A DNA stretch of 13,979 nt from RGIG8748 sp045545635 (GTDB lineage: Bacteria > Bacillota > Clostridia > UMGS1810): the NCBI GenBank assembly GCA_045545635.1, contig JAZQBI010000248.1, forward strand, positions 1-13,979, in the 5' to 3' direction. The position numbers and the translations under genes were made by a program. The stretch's first letter is position 1; every line of letters starts with the position of its first letter. Below are positions 1-6,482 of this stretch, one piece after another. The notes beneath the pieces are model-generated. The model was not told the origin of the DNA, did no database searches, and saw only the letters and a list, made by a program, of their open reading frames with translations.

Positions 1-599
1 ATGGGAGTTTCCTGCTGGGGAAGCTTAACACCCATTTTGTCTCCTGCCTCTTTAAGCTTAAGGAACCACGCCATATTTCTTCCGAGAACACGCATTACCT
101 GCAGACCTTCTTCGTCCTTTAGTACATCCTCCGGCTTTGAGCCGTGTACCATATTCCAGTACCTTGAAGATATTATAGGCATCTGGGATATAGTAAAGTA
201 CTTATTAATTTCCTCAAAAGCTGCAGTTGTTCCGGCTCTTCTTGCAGATGCTATGCAAGCGGCAGGCTTAAATGTAAATATACCTTTTCCGGAATAAAAA
301 GCTCTGTCCATAAATGACTTTATAAGTGATGATGCCGCCGCATAGTGAACAGGAGTACCAAATATAAATCCATCGGCATCCTTTGCCTTTGCATTAAACT
401 CATTTACCGCATCATCTATCACACATTTTCCAAGTTTTCCGCAAGCACCGCAGGCACGGCAAGGAAGAATGTCACGTCCTGCAAGATTGAAAATCTCGGT
501 TTCTATTCCCTCTTCGTTGAGAGTCTTTTGCACTTCGCAAAGAGCAGTATAGGTACAGCCCTCCTTGTGGGGACTGCCGTTTACAAGTATAACTTTCAT
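1..599 (-). CDS. Iron-sulfur flavoprotein (flavodoxin-fold, NADPH-dependent FMN reductase family), C-terminus cut by window edge
   Basis: The protein starts MKVILVNGSPHKEG, the flavodoxin-like FMN phosphate-binding loop of the NADPH-dependent FMN reductase family. Residues 47-59 carry four cysteines spaced C-x2-C-x2-C-x5-C (positions 423-461), the compact motif that binds a [4Fe-4S] cluster in iron-sulfur flavoproteins of the Isf type. A GTPVHYAAAS segment (81-90) is the usual second flavin-contact region. It should be a cytoplasmic electron-transfer flavoprotein; partner and substrate are unknown. Reading continues for 199 codons to the edge, close to full length for the family, so little is missing. 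The start is supported by a GGGAGG site at 608-613. It lies 18 bp after the ABC ATPase gene on the same strand with no visible terminator between, so it is probably the last visible gene of the transporter operon. Confidence 0.85.
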   Translation of the reverse strand, partial: MKVILVNGSPHKEGCTYTALCEVQKTLNEEGIETEIFNLAGRDILPCRACGACGKLGKCVIDDAVNEFNAKAKDADGFIFGTPVHYAAASSLIKSFMDRAFYSGKGIFTFKPAACIASARRAGTTAAFEEINKYFTISQMPIISSRYWNMVHGSKPEDVLKDEEGLQVMRVLGRNMAWFLKLKEAGDKMGVKLPQQETP

Positions 600-617
600 A
601 AAACTACCTCCCACTAC

Positions 618-1376
618 TTATATATTCTCAAGAGACTTATTCAAGAACATCTTTGTTCTCTCGGATTTGGGGTTGTCAAAAACCTCCTCAGGTGTTCCCA
701 TTTCGCATATAACACCGTCTGCCATAAAGATAACCTTGTCGGAAACGCTCTTGGCAAATTCCATTTCGTGAGTTACCACAATCATTGTGGTGTCCTCGCC
801 TTTTAAGCCTTTTATAACCTTGAGAACTTCGCCCGTAAGTTCGGGATCAAGAGCAGATGTAGGCTCATCAAAGCACAGAATATGGGGATTGAGAGCAAGT
901 GCCCTCGCAATGGCAACCCTCTGCTGCTGACCGCCGGAAAGCTGACAGGGATAAAAATCCATCTTATCGCTAAGACCGACTCTCTCGATAAGCTTTTTGG
1001 CATTTGCCTCTATATTTTCCACCGTGTCAAACTTGAGAAGCTTTGGTGCAAGTGTAATGTTCTGAAGCACATTATACTGGGGAAATAGGTTGAAAGACTG
1101 AAAAACCAGACCGAAATTGAGACGCATCTTTCGTATTTCCTCATCGGACATGGATGCATTGGAACTTCCGTCATATATCACCTTTCCGTCTACAGCAATG
1201 GTACCGCCCTCGGCAAATTCAAGAAAGTTAAGGCAACGAAGAAGTGTGGTTTTTCCGCTTCCGGATGAACCTATTATGGAAAGAACCTCTCCTTTTTCCA
1301 AAGAAAAATCTATGCCCTTTAACACTTCGGTTTTTCCAAAGCTTTTCACTAAATTTTTAACTTCAAGTATTTTCAT
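618..1376 (-). CDS. Polar amino acid ABC transporter, ATP-binding protein (GlnQ/HisP type)
   Basis: This 252-residue protein is a full-length ABC ATPase of the polar amino acid uptake group. Visible motifs in order are Walker A GSSGSGKT (36-43), Q-loop Gln93 in VFQSFNLFP, signature LSGGQQQR (146-153), Walker B ILCFDEP (166-172), D-loop SALD and the switch histidine in VVTHE (His203). It would power the permease encoded just upstream from the cytoplasmic face of the membrane. The gene begins 7 bp after the permease stop, and its AGGATAG ribosome site overlaps that stop codon, so the two are probably translationally coupled. The substrate cannot be read from the ATPase; GlnQ, HisP, ArtP and TcyN all look alike at this level. 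Confidence 0.95.
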   Translation of the reverse strand: MKILEVKNLVKSFGKTEVLKGIDFSLEKGEVLSIIGSSGSGKTTLLRCLNFLEFAEGGTIAVDGKVIYDGSSNASMSDEEIRKMRLNFGLVFQSFNLFPQYNVLQNITLAPKLLKFDTVENIEANAKKLIERVGLSDKMDFYPCQLSGGQQQRVAIARALALNPHILCFDEPTSALDPELTGEVLKVIKGLKGEDTTMIVVTHEMEFAKSVSDKVIFMADGVICEMGTPEEVFDNPKSERTKMFLNKSLENI

Positions 1377-1383
1377 TTCTAAA

Positions 1384-2031
1384 CTATCCTTTATAATAAT
1401 CCAATTTCTTCTCTATATATCCGAATATGAGAGTGAGTATTCCGCAAAATGCCAGATAGAAAAGTCCGGAATAGAAAAGCGGCCACAAAATATGCTCACT
1501 GTTCATAAAACGCTTGGCATTCCAGGTTATTTCGTATATCATAATGGTGTTTGCAAGTGATGTATCCTTTACAAGAGTAAGAAACTCGTTGCTCATAGGA
1601 GGCACAATTCTCTTTATTACCTGCTTTAACACAATATGGAAGAAAATCTGGTTTTTGCTCATACCCAGCACTTGTCCTGCCTCATATTGACCTTTTGGTA
1701 TTGATTCTATACCGCCTCTGAATATCTCGGAAAAATAGCAGGAGTAATTGAGAATAAAGGCAAGCATAACCGCAACAAAGGTGGACATACCGTCTATGCC
1801 TATAAGACCGGGACCGAAGCCAAACACAACAAGCTGGAGCATGAGGGGTGTACCGCGGATAATCCATATAAGTGTTTTTATAGGCCATTTAATCACTTTG
1901 AACTTGCTCATAGAACCAAAGGAGATTATAAGTCCCAAAGGAAGTGCTGCAAGCAAGGTGAGGGAAAATATCTTAAAGGTAGTCCATAGTCCTTCCAAAA
2001 GACTTTGGGTAACTGTTATAAATAAATTCAT
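1384..2031 (-). CDS. Polar amino acid ABC transporter, permease protein (HisM/GlnP family)
   Basis: This 215-residue integral membrane protein has the length and layout of HisMQ-type permeases. A hydrophobic N-terminal segment (about residues 12-37) is followed by the conserved IRGTPLMLQL stretch, a third segment with ILNYSCYFSEIFRGGIESIP, and the EAA loop (YEAGQVLGMSKNQ) that docks on the ATPase. A strongly hydrophobic segment lies near the C-terminus. It probably acts as a homodimer, since only one permease gene is present. An AAGGAT site lies ahead of the ATG. It is separated from the upstream binding-protein gene by a strong hairpin rather than a promoter. Confidence 0.95.
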   Translation of the reverse strand: MNLFITVTQSLLEGLWTTFKIFSLTLLAALPLGLIISFGSMSKFKVIKWPIKTLIWIIRGTPLMLQLVVFGFGPGLIGIDGMSTFVAVMLAFILNYSCYFSEIFRGGIESIPKGQYEAGQVLGMSKNQIFFHIVLKQVIKRIVPPMSNEFLTLVKDTSLANTIMIYEITWNAKRFMNSEHILWPLFYSGLFYLAFCGILTLIFGYIEKKLDYYKG

Positions 2032-2064
2032 TTTAAATATCCTTATCTCTTTTTCAGTAAAACA

Positions 2065-2093
2065 GGGATGTAAAAACTAAGTTTTTACATCCC
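2065..2093 (-). terminator. Intercistronic hairpin between binding-protein and permease genes (attenuating terminator or mRNA stabiliser)
   Basis: A perfect 13-bp inverted repeat, GGGATGTAAAAAC (2065-2077) and GTTTTTACATCCC (2081-2093), encloses a 3-nt loop. On the minus strand it follows the binding-protein stop directly, and only a short broken T-run (TGTTTT) comes after it. No promoter is seen between it and the permease start at 2031. Hairpins here are known in binding-protein operons, where they keep the solute receptor more abundant than the membrane components, by partial termination or by protecting the upstream mRNA 3' end. Which applies cannot be told from sequence. Confidence 0.75.
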
Positions 2094-2113
2094 CTATTCA
2101 TTATGAATTTCAA

Positions 2114-2872
2114 TTAGAAAGCAAGGTTAAGACCATACTTCTCGGCAAGAGCGGGGAGTGTTCCGTCTGCATTGAGTTCATCAATTATAGCATTTACCTT
2201 TTCGGTAAGTTCAGATTCTTTTTTGAATCCTATGCCGTATTCTTCGCTTGTAAGCTCGATGGAATAACCAAGCTTGTCATAGCTTGTGCCGTCTGCTGTC
2301 ATGGACTTTGCCATAGTGATATCGATTACGCAAGCATCTGCCTGACCGCCCATTACTGCGAGGAGAGCATCTGTCTGTGCAGCTACAGGAGAGTAGTTTT
2401 CGTCAAGGCCGTTGTCCTTGATTGCGGTTTCACCTGCGGAACCTGCTTCTGCAGCAAACTTAAGTCCCTTTAAGCTTTCCACATCTGCATAGTCTGCGAT
2501 AACTTTGTCGTTCATAACAACAACCTGTGCGTTCTTAACATATGCCTTGGAAACATCACAGTTTTTCTTAACTTCGTCAGAAATTGTCATACCGTTCCAG
2601 ATACAGTCAATCTTATTGGAATCCAGTGTAACAAACTTTGTGTCCCAGTTGATTTCCACAAATTCAGGAGTAACACCGAGCTTTTCACATACTGCTTCTG
2701 CAAACTCTGTATCAAAACCTGTGAGCTTGCCGTCTTCCATATAGTTCATAGGCTCATAGATTGTGTAACCGATAACGAGCTTTTCTGCTTCTTTCTGTTC
2801 TGCCTGTTCGCCGCAAGCTGCAAATGCAAAAAGCATAGTAGCTGCAAGAATAAGTGCTAATAATTTTTTCAT
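2114..2872 (-). CDS. Amino acid ABC transporter substrate-binding lipoprotein (SBP_bac_3 family)
   Basis: The 252-residue product starts with a lipoprotein signal: MKK, a hydrophobic stretch to residue 16, then FAAC with Cys20 as the likely lipidated residue. After a charged linker comes a family 3 solute-binding fold: VIGYTIYEPMNYMEDGKLTGFDTEFAEAV, the ISDE...CDVSKAYV segment, and a second lobe with AAEAGSAGE and the hinge region YGIGFKK. It would capture an amino acid outside the membrane and pass it to the permease. The start at 2872 is preferred over an in-frame ATG at 2908, because GGAGG (2881-2885) sits just ahead of it and the signal peptide then begins properly. The usual T-I-T-x-E-R motif reads TISDEV here, so one common ligand-contact arginine seems absent. 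I would not name the substrate. Confidence 0.93.
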   Translation of the reverse strand: MKKLLALILAATMLFAFAACGEQAEQKEAEKLVIGYTIYEPMNYMEDGKLTGFDTEFAEAVCEKLGVTPEFVEINWDTKFVTLDSNKIDCIWNGMTISDEVKKNCDVSKAYVKNAQVVVMNDKVIADYADVESLKGLKFAAEAGSAGETAIKDNGLDENYSPVAAQTDALLAVMGGQADACVIDITMAKSMTADGTSYDKLGYSIELTSEEYGIGFKKESELTEKVNAIIDELNADGTLPALAEKYGLNLAF

Positions 2873-2906
2873 GGTAATAACCTCCAAAAATTTTATTGAT
2901 ACACAC

Positions 2907-2935
2907 ATTATACTTTATTTTATTAAAGTTGTAAA
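2907..2935 (-). promoter_or_regulatory. Promoter of the amino acid ABC operon
   Basis: On the minus strand TTTACA (2930-2935) and TATAAT (2907-2912) are separated by 17 bp, close to the sigma-A consensus. Transcription would start near 2900, leaving a leader of about 28 nt with GGAGG at 2881-2885. That leader is too short for a riboswitch or T-box, so regulation, if any, is probably by DNA-binding protein. Confidence 0.85.
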
Positions 2936-2953
2936 GCATTATTTTGATAAATT

Positions 2954-2986
2954 GCAAAAAAATCTGCCCGAAAGCAGATTTTTTGC
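2954..2986 (-). terminator. Rho-independent terminator of trpB
   Basis: ATCTGC (2962-2967) pairs with GCAGAT (2974-2979) around a 6-nt loop. The stem is extended by an A/T run and a closing GC pair. Read on the minus strand, the right arm ends in seven T residues. It lies 15 bp beyond the trpB stop and upstream of the transporter promoter, so it separates the two transcription units. Confidence 0.85.
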
Positions 2987-3000
2987 ATTTATATAATTGA

Positions 3001-4245
3001 TTATATATCGTAATCAAGCTTGAATTTTTCTCCGCAGCCGTAGTTTTCGTAAACATAGTCGATGTCCTTATCGCCTCTGCCGGAAAGACATGCAAGAATA
3101 GAACCGCTGCCCTTTTCCTTGGCATACTTAATGGCATATGCAACTGCGTGGGCACTCTCGATTGCAGGAATAATACCCTCATAGCGGGAAAGGAGGAAGA
3201 ATGCCTCCATTGCCTCTTCGTCGGAGATTGTATCATAGTTTACTCTTCCGCTGTCACGGAGATATGCATGCTCAGGACCTACACCGGGGTAATCAAGACC
3301 GCTGGCAATTGAGTATACGGGAAGAGGTTCGCCCTCGTTATCCTGAAGAACATAGGTATTGAAGCCGTGAATCTTGCCCTTTGTACCAAATCTCATTGTT
3401 GCGGCATGATCACCAACATTCTCGCCTCTGCCAAGAGGTTCAATACCGTAAATATCAACGGGATCTGCAAGGAAAGGAGTAAACATACCAAGTGAATTGG
3501 AACCGCCTCCGACACAAGCACACACTGCATCGGGCAAATTTCCGGTCATTTCCATAAACTGTTCTCTTGCTTCTATTCCTATCACTGCCTGGAAGTCACG
3601 AACCATCTTGGGGAACGGATGGGGTCCCAGAGCTGAGCCTATGCAGTAGATTGCATTGTCATATTCGTTTAGATATGCCTCAAATGCAGCATCTACCGCT
3701 TCTTTTAATGTCTTGAGTCCATGGGTTACGGGTACAACATTTGCACCGAGCATCTTCATACGGATAACATTTGGGTGCTGTTTTTCTATGTCAACCTCGC
3801 CCATATACACATCACATTCCATACCAAAGTATGCGGCAGCGGTAGCTATTGCTACACCATGCTGACCTGCACCGGTTTCGGCAATGAGTTTTTTCTTGCC
3901 CATATATTTTGCAAGAAGTCCCTCACCCATACAGTGGTTGAGCTTGTGAGCACCAGTGTGATTTAAATCTTCTCTCTTTAAATAAATCTGGCAGTTTCCG
4001 AAAATCTTGGAAAGTCTCTCGCAGTGGTAAACCGGAGTTGGTCTGCCCTGAAACTCCTTGCGGATTCTGCGAAGCTCGTTTATAAACTGTGCAGAGTGGC
4101 AAATAGCCTCATATGCCCTGTCTGCTTCCTCAAAAGCAGGTACAAGCTCAGGGGGAAGAAATGAACCGCCAAACTCGCCGAAATAACCGTCCTTTGAAGG
4201 AAAGTTCTTTAAATAGGTCTGAAACTCTCTGTAATCTTTTTTCAT
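3001..4245 (-). CDS. trpB: Tryptophan synthase beta chain, stand-alone gene
   Basis: The 414-residue protein is a fold-type II PLP enzyme that joins indole and L-serine into tryptophan. It shows the N-terminal GYFGEFGG motif (20-27), the PLP lysine in HTGAHKLN (Lys101), the catalytic glutamate in ETGAGQHG (Glu123), the phosphate-binding loop GGGSN (246-250), GLDYPGVGPEHAYLRD, and SGRGDKD (388-394) at the C-terminus. The first ATG of the open frame is at 4326, inside the leader terminator. The start at 4245 is chosen because it has a GGGAGG site (4254-4259) and matches the usual N-terminus. Small departures from common TrpB1 sequences are visible (GAHKLNHC rather than GAHKINN, SNSLG rather than SNAIG). 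No trpA or other trp gene is adjacent; the gene has its own promoter, T-box and terminator. It may use free indole or partner with a TrpA encoded elsewhere. Confidence 0.95.
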   Translation of the reverse strand: MKKDYREFQTYLKNFPSKDGYFGEFGGSFLPPELVPAFEEADRAYEAICHSAQFINELRRIRKEFQGRPTPVYHCERLSKIFGNCQIYLKREDLNHTGAHKLNHCMGEGLLAKYMGKKKLIAETGAGQHGVAIATAAAYFGMECDVYMGEVDIEKQHPNVIRMKMLGANVVPVTHGLKTLKEAVDAAFEAYLNEYDNAIYCIGSALGPHPFPKMVRDFQAVIGIEAREQFMEMTGNLPDAVCACVGGGSNSLGMFTPFLADPVDIYGIEPLGRGENVGDHAATMRFGTKGKIHGFNTYVLQDNEGEPLPVYSIASGLDYPGVGPEHAYLRDSGRVNYDTISDEEAMEAFFLLSRYEGIIPAIESAHAVAYAIKYAKEKGSGSILACLSGRGDKDIDYVYENYGCGEKFKLDYDI

Positions 4246-4289
4246 AATAAATGCCTCCCAAAAATAATATAATTTTTCAGCATTACAAC

Positions 4290-4330
4290 AAAAAAGTCCT
4301 TGAAGACACAAATAATGTGTTTTCAAGGAC
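4290..4330 (-). terminator. T-box-controlled leader terminator of trpB
   Basis: On the minus strand GTCCTTGAA pairs with TTCAAGGAC, and inside that ACACA pairs with TGTGT after one A/C mismatch, giving a stem of about 14 pairs. Six T residues follow (4290-4295). It lies immediately after the conserved T-box sequence and upstream of the trpB ribosome site, where the regulated terminator of a T-box leader should be. Confidence 0.92.
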
Positions 4331-4555
4331 GAATATACTCCGTGGTGCCACCTTGCTTCAAATCCAAAGGATTCCTTAGCGGGATACCATCATATCCCCG
4401 ACTTCTTACGCAAGTCTTACGTCAGTGCATTTAACACTGCCCTCAACAGTCCATATTATTCAGGGACTTCTGCGGAACTCACACCGTAATCCGCTCGCTC
4501 ATAAGAAGCTTGACCTGATTTTTTTCTGTCTCAACGGTTTGTTGTAATATTGATT
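4290..4555 (-). promoter_or_regulatory. T-box leader (riboswitch), tRNA-Trp responsive
   Basis: The leader carries the T-box core AAGGTGGCACCACGG at 4340-4354. Stem I has an apical region with the conserved GGTGTGAG element near 4478-4485. On the descending side of Stem I, TGGA directly precedes CTGTT, which pairs with GACAG (4526-4530) at the stem base. This places UGG, the tryptophan codon, at 4451-4453 in the specifier position. The antiterminator bulge reads UGGC, predicting a tRNA 3' end of G73-CCA; bacterial tRNA-Trp carries G73. Both readings point to tryptophan. Uncharged tRNA-Trp should stabilise the antiterminator and allow trpB transcription. The exact 5' end is inferred from the promoter. 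Confidence 0.95.
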
Positions 4556-4561
4556 TATTAC

Positions 4562-4591
4562 ATTATACAACCGCAAAAACACTTTTGTCAA
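4562..4591 (-). promoter_or_regulatory. trpB promoter
   Basis: On the minus strand a consensus TTGACA (4586-4591) and TATAAT (4562-4567) are separated by 18 bp. The predicted start near 4555 gives the T-box leader. Such a strong promoter is typical where control is by attenuation rather than initiation. Confidence 0.88.
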
Positions 4592-4651
4592 TAGTTTTTT
4601 TCAACAAATCATATCTTTAAAAAATTGATGTCTTATTTAAAAATCATTTAT

Positions 4652-4667
4652 TACACCGGTAGGTGTA
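4652..4667. repeat. Dyad symmetry upstream of the araC-type promoter (candidate operator 1)
   Basis: TACACC-GGTA-GGTGTA is an inverted repeat with 6-bp arms and a 4-bp centre. It ends exactly where the -35 element of the plus-strand promoter begins. A regulator bound here would touch the polymerase site. The cognate protein is unknown. Confidence 0.55.
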
Positions 4668-4696
4668 TTGACAAAAGCTTTTGTCAGTTATATACT
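4668..4696 (+). promoter_or_regulatory. Promoter of the AraC-family regulator gene
   Basis: TTGACA (4668-4673) and TATACT (4691-4696) are separated by 17 bp, close to the sigma-A consensus. The predicted start is near 4703. The promoter is divergent from the trpB promoter, with about 76 bp between the two -35 boxes. Confidence 0.85.
4669..4686. repeat. Perfect 18-bp palindrome over the -35 and spacer (candidate operator 2)
   Basis: TGACAAAAGCTTTTGTCA is a perfect palindrome covering most of the -35 box and the spacer of the regulator's promoter, so a protein bound here should block polymerase. Its 9-bp half-site CTTTTGTCA occurs once more at 4582-4590, over the -35 of the divergent trpB promoter. 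Part of the match follows from the TTGACA consensus itself, which weakens the inference for that second copy. Confidence 0.6.
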
Positions 4697-4730
4697 GAAA
4701 GTATCAAGCATTTTTTGTTGAGGTGCCCAT

Positions 4731-5558
4731 ATGGATGCTATAGCGAAACAGATATTTTCAATTCAAAAAATCAAAGATAAAGCAGACCTTCAGTCCGACA
4801 ATCACTCCCACGCATACTACGAAATGGTGTATGTACGCTCCGGAAATTTTACCTATTTTATTGAAGACACTATGGTTTCTGCCACAGACAAAAGTATAAT
4901 ACTTGTTGATAAAAACACCATTCACAAGGCTATTTTGTCTAATCAGAATTATGTGTACTTTATCATAAAGTTCTCTCCCGAATTTCTTGATGCGGACTTT
5001 GCAGATGAAATCAAAGAAATTTTCAAAAAAAAGAAAATTCTTATTTCCTCAGAGGAATATGTAAATTTTGATATCCTGTTTTCAAAATTGTACCACGAAT
5101 ACCGTGATCAAAAAAAGCACTGGAAACTCCTGTCCCAATACTACATATCGGAAATCATCACCCTTCTTGACAGATTTTCTTTGGAAGAAAGCAAAAAGAG
5201 AGATAGTCAGCTTTCTGTAATAGAAAAGGTGTGTCAGTACATAAACAGTTGCATAAACAGTGCAAGCTACGATGCACTGAACCTTACAGATATTGCTCAA
5301 AGATTCTTTCTTAGCCCCTGCCATCTGTCCAAAAAATTCAAGAAAGAGGTCGGAATGGGAATTAAAGAATATATAAATGCCTCCCGCATAGCTTATGCAA
5401 AGAGGCTTATGGAAAAATGCAATGTGATAACCGAAGTTGCTTATGAAAGCGGCTTTTCTGACAGCAACTATTTTGCCACTATTTTTAAACGTGTTGAAGA
5501 TATGACACCAAGCCAATACCTCAGTCTTATACAAAATACTCATAAAAAAGACCTGTAG
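4731..5558 (+). CDS. AraC-family transcriptional regulator (cupin plus double HTH)
   Basis: This 275-residue protein has the AraC/XylS layout. An N-terminal cupin-like sensor half includes the SHAYYEMVYVRSGNFTYFIED region (residues 26-46) and a histidine in TIHKAIL. The C-terminal DNA-binding half has two helix-turn-helix units at about 184-206 (LTDIAQRFFLSPCHLSKKFK) and 232-255 (ITEVAYESGFSDSNYFATIFK). It ends with the family's closing TPSQY motif. GAGGTG (4720-4725) supports the start. The sensor half suggests a small-molecule ligand, often a sugar in this group. Its gene is convergent with the five-gene catabolic operon, so it is a reasonable but unproven candidate regulator of that operon and possibly of itself. 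Confidence 0.93.
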   Translation: MDAIAKQIFSIQKIKDKADLQSDNHSHAYYEMVYVRSGNFTYFIEDTMVSATDKSIILVDKNTIHKAILSNQNYVYFIIKFSPEFLDADFADEIKEIFKKKKILISSEEYVNFDILFSKLYHEYRDQKKHWKLLSQYYISEIITLLDRFSLEESKKRDSQLSVIEKVCQYINSCINSASYDALNLTDIAQRFFLSPCHLSKKFKKEVGMGIKEYINASRIAYAKRLMEKCNVITEVAYESGFSDSNYFATIFKRVEDMTPSQYLSLIQNTHKKDL

Positions 5559-5590
5559 CAAAAGGATATTTATGCTACAGGTTCTCTTTT
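5551..5590. terminator. Bidirectional terminator between the regulator and the catabolic operon
   Basis: ACCTGTAGCA (5551-5560) and TGCTACAGGT (5573-5582) form a perfect 10-bp stem with a 12-nt loop. T-runs follow in both directions: TCTCTTTTTT on the plus strand, and a CTTTTTTATG tail on the minus strand at 5541-5550. The regulator's stop codon lies inside the left arm. It can end both convergent transcription units. Confidence 0.9.
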
Positions 5591-6469
5591 TTATAATCTT
5601 GCAAAAAGCGTTTTTAACTCTTCAATTTCGTTTGGCAAAAGCTTAACCTCAGGTTTCCTTACGGTGGCGCTTTTTATTATTCCCATTTCCTTAAGCAGAT
5701 ATTTTTCGCAGGAAATATAGAATTCCAGAGACTGATCCTCAAACCATGTAAAAGGAAGAATTTTTTCAAACATACTCCTTGCTTCGGATACATTCCCCTC
5801 TGCCAGAAGCTTGTACATTCTGCTGAAATGCCCGCACATAACTACACCCGGCATAATTCCGTATGCACCGTTTAAGAAAGCATCCACAGCAAAGATTCCG
5901 CCGTTTCCGCTATAACACTTCATCTTGCCGTCTGTGGCTTCGATAATTTTTTTCATTTTTCGCATAGGTATGGGACACTCTACCTTTATGTATTCAAAAG
6001 ACGGTATCTTATCGTATGCATCCAAAAGAAACTCCAGACTCATATTGACACCGGTGGAACGGGGATTGTCCTGTATCATGACAGGGAGCCCTACTGCATC
6101 GGCTATTGTCTTGAAGTAGTCTGTGAGTTCATTGCCGTTTGGTGTGGAAAGTGCAGGCGGATAGAGAATGATTCCGTCAGCACCGTTTTCTCTGGCTGTA
6201 AGTCCCAGCTCTATACAATCTGCTATGGAATTTTCCACAATACCTATAAGGGTTTTTATTCTCCTGTTTACAGATTGCAGAAACTTCTGTATTGTGAGCT
6301 TTTTCTCGCTAAATGAAAGCTTGTGAGGTTCACTGTTGAAAGCAAAAAGGCAAACACTTGTGCAACCCTCTTCTACAACATAATCAACTATATTTCCAAG
6401 TCCGTCAAAATCTATGGAATAATCCTCGTTAAAAGGAACATTCACAACAGGACATACACCTTTGAACAT
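5591..6469 (-). CDS. Divergent DapA/NanA-family (class I aldolase-like) protein lacking the usual catalytic Tyr
   Basis: The 292-residue protein follows the DHDPS/N-acetylneuraminate lyase TIM-barrel plan: an N-terminal FKGVCPVVNVPFNEDYSIDF, then GADGIILYPP (96-105), and a Schiff-base lysine candidate, Lys162, in YIKVECP. Two signature motifs are altered. The GTTGE loop reads AFNSE (43-47), and the segment that normally reads YNVPSRTG reads QDNPRSTG (133-140), so the catalytic tyrosine is Gln133. Family members with a QD-type motif do exist, and some family branches are dehydratases or lyases of other keto acids, so the protein is probably active but not as a standard DHDPS. AAGGAG at 6479-6484 overlaps the stop of the upstream dehydrogenase gene, so it should be translationally coupled. 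It is the last gene of the operon. Confidence 0.85.
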   Translation of the reverse strand: MFKGVCPVVNVPFNEDYSIDFDGLGNIVDYVVEEGCTSVCLFAFNSEPHKLSFSEKKLTIQKFLQSVNRRIKTLIGIVENSIADCIELGLTARENGADGIILYPPALSTPNGNELTDYFKTIADAVGLPVMIQDNPRSTGVNMSLEFLLDAYDKIPSFEYIKVECPIPMRKMKKIIEATDGKMKCYSGNGGIFAVDAFLNGAYGIMPGVVMCGHFSRMYKLLAEGNVSEARSMFEKILPFTWFEDQSLEFYISCEKYLLKEMGIIKSATVRKPEVKLLPNEIEELKTLFARL

Positions 6470-6482
6470 AAAATATCACTCC

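Noticed and set aside
345..806. Plus-strand open frame across the flavoprotein and ATPase genes.
   Set aside because: It is antisense to two well-supported genes, has no ribosome site and shows no recognisable protein features.
2754..3236. Minus-strand frame spanning the trpB 3' end, its terminator and the binding-protein start.
   Set aside because: It crosses a terminator and a strong promoter in another frame from both flanking genes, so it is a shadow.
4246..4326. Upstream in-frame extension of trpB to an ATG at 4326.
   Set aside because: That ATG lies inside the T-box terminator stem. The start at 4245 has a GGGAGG site and the normal TrpB N-terminus.
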